Shown piece after piece: positions 59,754 through 64,000 of a stretch of 64,000 nucleotides of DNA; positions within the stretch are counted from its first letter, which is position 1, and each line of letters opens with the position of its first letter. Position numbers and translations under genes: made by a program. The stretch covers positions 4,245,561 to 4,309,560 of the forward strand of contig HG738139.1 in NCBI GenBank assembly GCA_000499405.2, given 5' to 3'. The notes under the pieces were generated by a model. That model searched no databases, had not been told where the DNA came from, and was given only the letters and a program-made list of their open reading frames with translations. This DNA is from Onchocerca volvulus. Its lineage: Eukaryota; Nematoda; Chromadorea; Rhabditida; Onchocercidae.

Positions 59754-60289
59754 TACATAATAAATAGTGCCAAGTGATAAATGGTGAATGAAAATAAATA
59801 AAAAGTTTTCTTGACTCATGGAGAAAACTGGCATTACAAGGGTAAAATTCTCACGATTACAAAAAGTTGCAAATTCCCTTTGACACGATATTTAGAAGTG
59901 GACATTATTCATCGATTAAGGGATATATCCGTGGAAAGAATTTAAGAATATGTACATATGAGAGGGAAGATGTAATCCATTAAAATTCTAAATAAGTAAT
60001 CTAAAATAAACGAGCCTAACATGATTATATAATGGCCAATTTTAATAATAGTAAAGGTGTTGATGATATGATGATTTATTAAATTGTTGGCTGTTGGTGT
60101 ATCATCATTGCGCTGTCGCTTCTGAATCGATTAAATCGATAAATAAACATTTAAGGCTATTGTTGATACTATTAAATTTCAAACGATTTATCTCTTAAGC
60201 TATTAATCCTTCGAACAGGATACACTCCAGTACTAGTTTGAGCAATGTTTACAATCCAACTATTCCAGTTTGCAACTGATCTGTTGATC

Positions 60290-60650
60290 ATCAAATGAAT
60301 GTTCTAACGTATCAGTTTACTGACTGAATAACTAATTAACTACAACACCTGATCGATTATTATTGATTGACTGATTAATAAACAATTCCATAAAATGTTG
60401 AGGTAAATAATGAATATCAGACATTTTTCATCCAGAAAATATGTGATATGGAACATTGAAAGATGAAAAAAATGGTTCTACTTATCAACATATTGACTAA
60501 TTAACTAAGAATAAACTGCCTGGTTAATAACTAATTGAGTGAGATTGGGAAAAAAAAAAAACCAACTCCGTAAAATGTTAGATGTAACAGCAACAAAATA
60601 ACAAAAGTTTTTCATCAAGAAAATATTATAAATTCGAAGATTTAACAAAT
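60290..60650. repeat. old imperfect tandem duplication
   Basis: 60310-60460 and 60480-60640 share ACTAATTAACTA, CCATAAAATGTT / CCGTAAAATGTT and TTTTTCATC(C/A)AGAAAATAT in the same order. Confidence 0.5.
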
Positions 60651-61607
60651 ATTTTTATTTAAATTTGGCTTGAAATAGGTGAATTAACGATAGTGAAATA
60701 TCAAATAATGAAACTAACAGTCCCAAATTTATTTATCAATATTTGTTCTCCCCTTGGAACAAAAAAATCAATGAAATGAACGAATAGTTACGTCATTTAT
60801 CAATAAATCATGTTGTTATTCCAGAATGATTGATTTCAAATTATATCAAATGGTCTGTGTAATTTGTTTATATTATTCGAATTCCAAGTTTTAATTTCTT
60901 ATCGAAAATTGAACTTCCATAATTATTGCATTAAGATATTTTATCCAAAAATAAAAAAAAAGAAAAAAAAAAAAAGAAAAAGGGAAGAAATCACAATATA
61001 ACCAAATATCAGAATAAAACGAGAAATCATATATTTTCAAAAGTTTTTAACAGAATTGAAAAAAATTTTCGCTATAATTTCCTTGGCTAAATACATTAAA
61101 CAATATAGATTACCTAATTAATAAAATTAAGGAGAAAAATCTAATGCCATAAATCTTTTTGTTTGATAGAAATCATCAAACAGAAGGATGTAAAACAAGA
61201 GCGTTTTTAGGTTAAATCATTTTTGATTTGATTGGTAGTTTTTAAAATTAGAAATTTTGCTTCCAAAATTAGTGCAAACTCACAATTAGAAAATTTCTCA
61301 TTTGTAATTACTCAGTATCCTTTAAAATAATACTATTACTATTTACTGTGTAGAAATTTGAGAAACTTAAAAAAAAAAAAAGAAAAAAACAAATTTCAAT
61401 TAATCTACATGAAGTGATTGAATTAATTGTACGAAAAATATAAACGAAAAATTTTGGAAAACTTTTTTTAAAAAAAATGAAAAATTAAAATTTGAATAAT
61501 ATTTTTTAATTGAAAAATGGAAAGATAATTTTATCCAGTGAATAAATAATTCAAGAGGAAAAAATGCTTACCTTGAGATTGAAAACAATAAATGTACTGA
61601 ACCAAAA

Positions 61608-62035
61608 ACAAAGGTTCCGTTTTGACGTAACTCACGTCTTCAATCTAAATAGATCATATCGAAGATAAAAATTCGATTTTTTAACACTGTTCATTAGAAT
61701 GAGCTATATCAAAAAAACGGAATTTTCTCATCAGAATGAGCTATGTTGAAACATTCTGAATGGACTTAATAAAAGTAAAGTTCCGTTTTGACGTGACTTA
61801 CGTCTTTGGTCTAAACGGACCAAATCAAAAGCTCACGCCTTCTTCTAACTGGACTAAATAAAAATAAAAATTCCATTTTGCTCACATCTTCAGTCTAAAT
61901 GGACTAAGATTAAAAGTAGAGATTCCGTTTTGACGTAGCTCACGGACTTAGATCGAACGTAGTTGACGTAGTTCACGGACTTAGACTAAAAGTAAAGATT
62001 CCGCCTTGATACAGCTCACGTCGTCATTCCCAAAT
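61608..62035. repeat. diverged repeat array with TGACGTA and CACGTC boxes
   Basis: Units near 61612, 61778, 61869, 61919, 61955 and 61996 follow TTCCGTTTTGACGTAGCTCA then CGTCTTCAGTCTAAATGGAC. It is unusually GC-rich for the window. TGACGTA resembles an ATF/CREB bZIP site. The array ends about 950 bp before the leucyl-tRNA synthetase start. Confidence 0.65.
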
Positions 62036-62940
62036 ATTCTAAATTGGAAATACGGGTTTAACCTTCACGCAACTATCGCTTTAATTTCACGCCGGTATCG
62101 TCCGTAAAATATCTTCCAATTTCATAAAGTCCCATTTCATAATCTGCCACAAGAATGCAACATGTTGATTTCAAACAGGTTAACAAGTAGGATTGTCAAA
62201 AAAATTAGAGAGTAAAAGAATTTTAAGGGATTGCAGTAATGCTATAGAAGTAGAGATTAGAAGAAGGAAAGAAGGCGTTATACATAAAAAAAAAAGGAAG
62301 AGTAGGGATTAATAAGAATTGCTAAATATCATGATACTATGGATTGAGAGGGAAAGTAGCGTGATATCTCACAGAGATAGTAATATATAGTAGATTTAAT
62401 GTTTGAGTTTTTATCATCTGGTTTATTTAGATTACTCCCATCAGATAAGTAATTTAGTTCAAATTTTTGTAAAATTTTAAGATGATTTAAATCTGGTCAA
62501 AAATTCTTATTTTATGGAATTTTGAAGACGAATGGAAGTCATAATTTGAGAAATTTTTACATCCTTCAAATTTAAAACGTGAGAAAAAAAGTTATCTCCG
62601 CATTATATCGATTGGATTGATTCATATTTATATTTATTTTGAAGTTCTAAAGAAAATATTTTAATTTGTGAGATGAAATCAACGGATAATATCGGAAAGG
62701 AGTGATAAATTTTTTCAAAAATCTCTGAATGAATAATGTTTGTTACTAAAGATAATCATAGTTCCGAACGTTTTGTAAAATTCCTCAATGTAATTATAAT
62801 TTTACTTTATTCTCGCAATATTTGGCATGAATATAATTGTAAAAAAGAGAAAATTATTAGATTTGAAATGTATTACATATAGTGTTGTCATGAAGTATGT
62901 ATTCTGTTGTGATCATTATTTGTTTACATTTTGTTAATTT

Positions 62941-62968
62941 CAGCTAAAAAAGTAATTTTTTAATTCAG
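62941..62968 (+). promoter_or_regulatory. trans-splice acceptors of leucyl-tRNA synthetase
   Basis: AATTTCAG (ending 62943) and AATTCAG (ending 62968) lie 39 and 14 bases before the ATG with no upstream exon, as expected for spliced-leader addition. Confidence 0.5.
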
Positions 62969-62982
62969 TGGAGATTGCGAAG

Positions 62983-64000
62983 ATGACCACCAAAGAAAGA
63001 AGAAAAGTGGCGGAACTTCTAGAACTAGAAGAAAAGATTCAGAAGTTATGGTCAGATGCGAAAGTGTTCGAAATGGATTCTTCCAGTGACAGGTGATTGT
63101 ATATCTAAACAATTGTTAATTTTTATTGTCTTCTTTCTTTTAATTTGCTGTTTTTTTTTTCGAAATGATTTTTGAAGATTATTATATCATGGAAGCAAAC
63201 TTCAGGTCTGAGCCTAAATATATGGCAAACATACCATATCCTTACATGAATGGTCGTCTTCATTTAGGACATTCTTTCACGATATCCAAAGCCGAGGTTC
63301 GTTTTACTCAAACTTTGCCTTATTAATTAGTGGCTCTGCATATTATAAAAATCAAAAATGTCGGAAAATCTCTCAGGAGGTTGGCAATCCGTAACAGGTG
63401 TTATTTTTTTAATTTCAATTTAAGCTTTCATGAGAAATGCTCTTTTTTGCGAGATTTACCATGTTTCTACTAAAATTATTCAGTTTGCGATAGGATTTCA
63501 ACGGTTAATGGGAAAACGCTGTTTGTTTCCGTTTGGTTTGCACTGCACTGGAATGCCAATTAAAGTTGCAGCTGACAAGCTAAAGAGAGAGGTGGAAGAA
63601 TTCGGATATCCACCACATTTTCCAGATAATGATGATAAAATGTTAGCCGAAGAAGACAGTGTCATAGATGAAATTATCAAGGATAAAAGTAAAGGGAAAA
63701 AGGTTCCGTTTATTAATGTTTCGAACTTCAGAAATCTTCCTTTTGTTATCATTTTTGTTGAAATCACAATTATTGAATATAACGTATACCGCCATATTTT
63801 CAGAGTAAAGCTGTTGCAAAAACTGGAACAGCGAAATATCAATGGCAAATTATGAAAATGCTGGGTTTGGACGATTCAGAAATCATCAAATTTACAGATG
63901 CGAGCCACTGGCTTGATTACTTCCCACAACATTGCATTAGCGATGTTCAAAAAATGGGTCTCAAGGTTTTTAAATCATTAAAATAGTAGATAATTTGGAG
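62983..64000 (+). CDS. lars-1: cytosolic leucyl-tRNA synthetase, 5' part
   Basis: This class I aminoacyl-tRNA synthetase charges tRNA(Leu) for cytosolic translation. Four exons are in the window: 62983-63092, 63206-63296, 63484-63702 and 63804-63965, all in phase, giving the first 194 residues; the gene runs off the end (donor AAG|GTTTTT at 63966). The N-terminus [20 protein letters not shown] is helical. [16 protein letters not shown] (46-61) carries the HIGH-type ATP-binding motif as [52 protein letters not shown] and [12 protein letters not shown] match eukaryotic/archaeal-type LeuRS closely. Full-length relatives are about 1,100-1,200 residues, so about one sixth is visible. No defect is seen. 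Confidence 0.97.

Larger units (their letters stand above)
59754..62982. other. region upstream of leucyl-tRNA synthetase
   Basis: 59802-59945 (+) reads VFLTHGENWHYKGKILTITK to a stop near 59945. 60291-60172 (-) is a 39-codon ATG frame (MINRSVANWNSWIVNIAQTS) with an acceptor-like GTTATTCAG about 50 bases upstream. 62050-62190 (-) reads LVADYEMGLYEIGRYFTDDT to a stop. These GC-richer patches may be fossil coding sequence; none is a full gene. The repeats are listed separately. Confidence 0.35.

Noticed and set aside
1..64000. Search by eye for tRNA, rRNA, SL RNA and CRISPR structures
   Set aside because: No tRNA B-box (GGTTCRANYCC) with a matching arm, no rRNA-like block, no SL1 sequence and no regularly spaced repeat-spacer array was seen. 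A covariance-model scan would be needed to exclude small RNAs firmly.

Overview
AT-rich nuclear DNA of a nematode. The genes have many small exons split by GT-AG introns with short TTTCAG/TTTTAG-type acceptors, several start codons sit just downstream of an unpaired acceptor (as expected for spliced-leader trans-splicing), and the proteins match nematode and animal families. A decayed bacterial thioredoxin fragment (50574-50680) looks like Wolbachia-derived DNA in a host chromosome, so a filarial worm (Brugia/Wuchereria-like) is the best guess. This is inference; no species marker was searched. Most coding exons were found by reading splice junctions in frame, because single open frames are short here.

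Layout. 1-2900: non-coding, with Helitron-like repeats (2060-2642). 2898-3208 (+): last exons of a small acidic protein. 3935-6944 (-): complete nine-exon phospholipid scramblase, divergent copy. 6945-7874: shared divergent promoter with a perfect DR1 nuclear-receptor site and TACGTG boxes. 7875-10094 (+): aip-1/ZFAND2 AN1 zinc-finger protein ending in a CaaX box. 11793-12466 (+): tiny WBP1/VOPP1-like membrane protein. 14350-15378 (+): coiled-coil protein. 17129-17985 (+): possible small gene. 20566-26256 (-): F-box/leucine-rich-repeat protein of the FBXL2/FBXL20 type, also ending in a CaaX box. 26257-42919: a very long gene-poor stretch with an assembly gap (28019-29011) and two small minus-strand genes (32812-34254). 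42920-46373 (-): three exons with a poly-asparagine tract, which may be a far-upstream 5' part of the F-box gene. 46374-62982: mostly non-coding, with the bacterial fragment, hairpins, microsatellites, a Helitron-like element (59393-59753) and a diverged repeat array (61608-62035). 62983-end (+): first four exons of cytosolic leucyl-tRNA synthetase.

Functionally, two genes (aip-1 and FBXL) encode proteins of ubiquitin/proteasome quality control that are membrane-anchored by predicted prenylation. The scramblase shares its promoter region with aip-1. Nothing indicates an operon spanning the major genes. The closest case is the two small minus-strand genes 84 bp apart at 33.9 kb.
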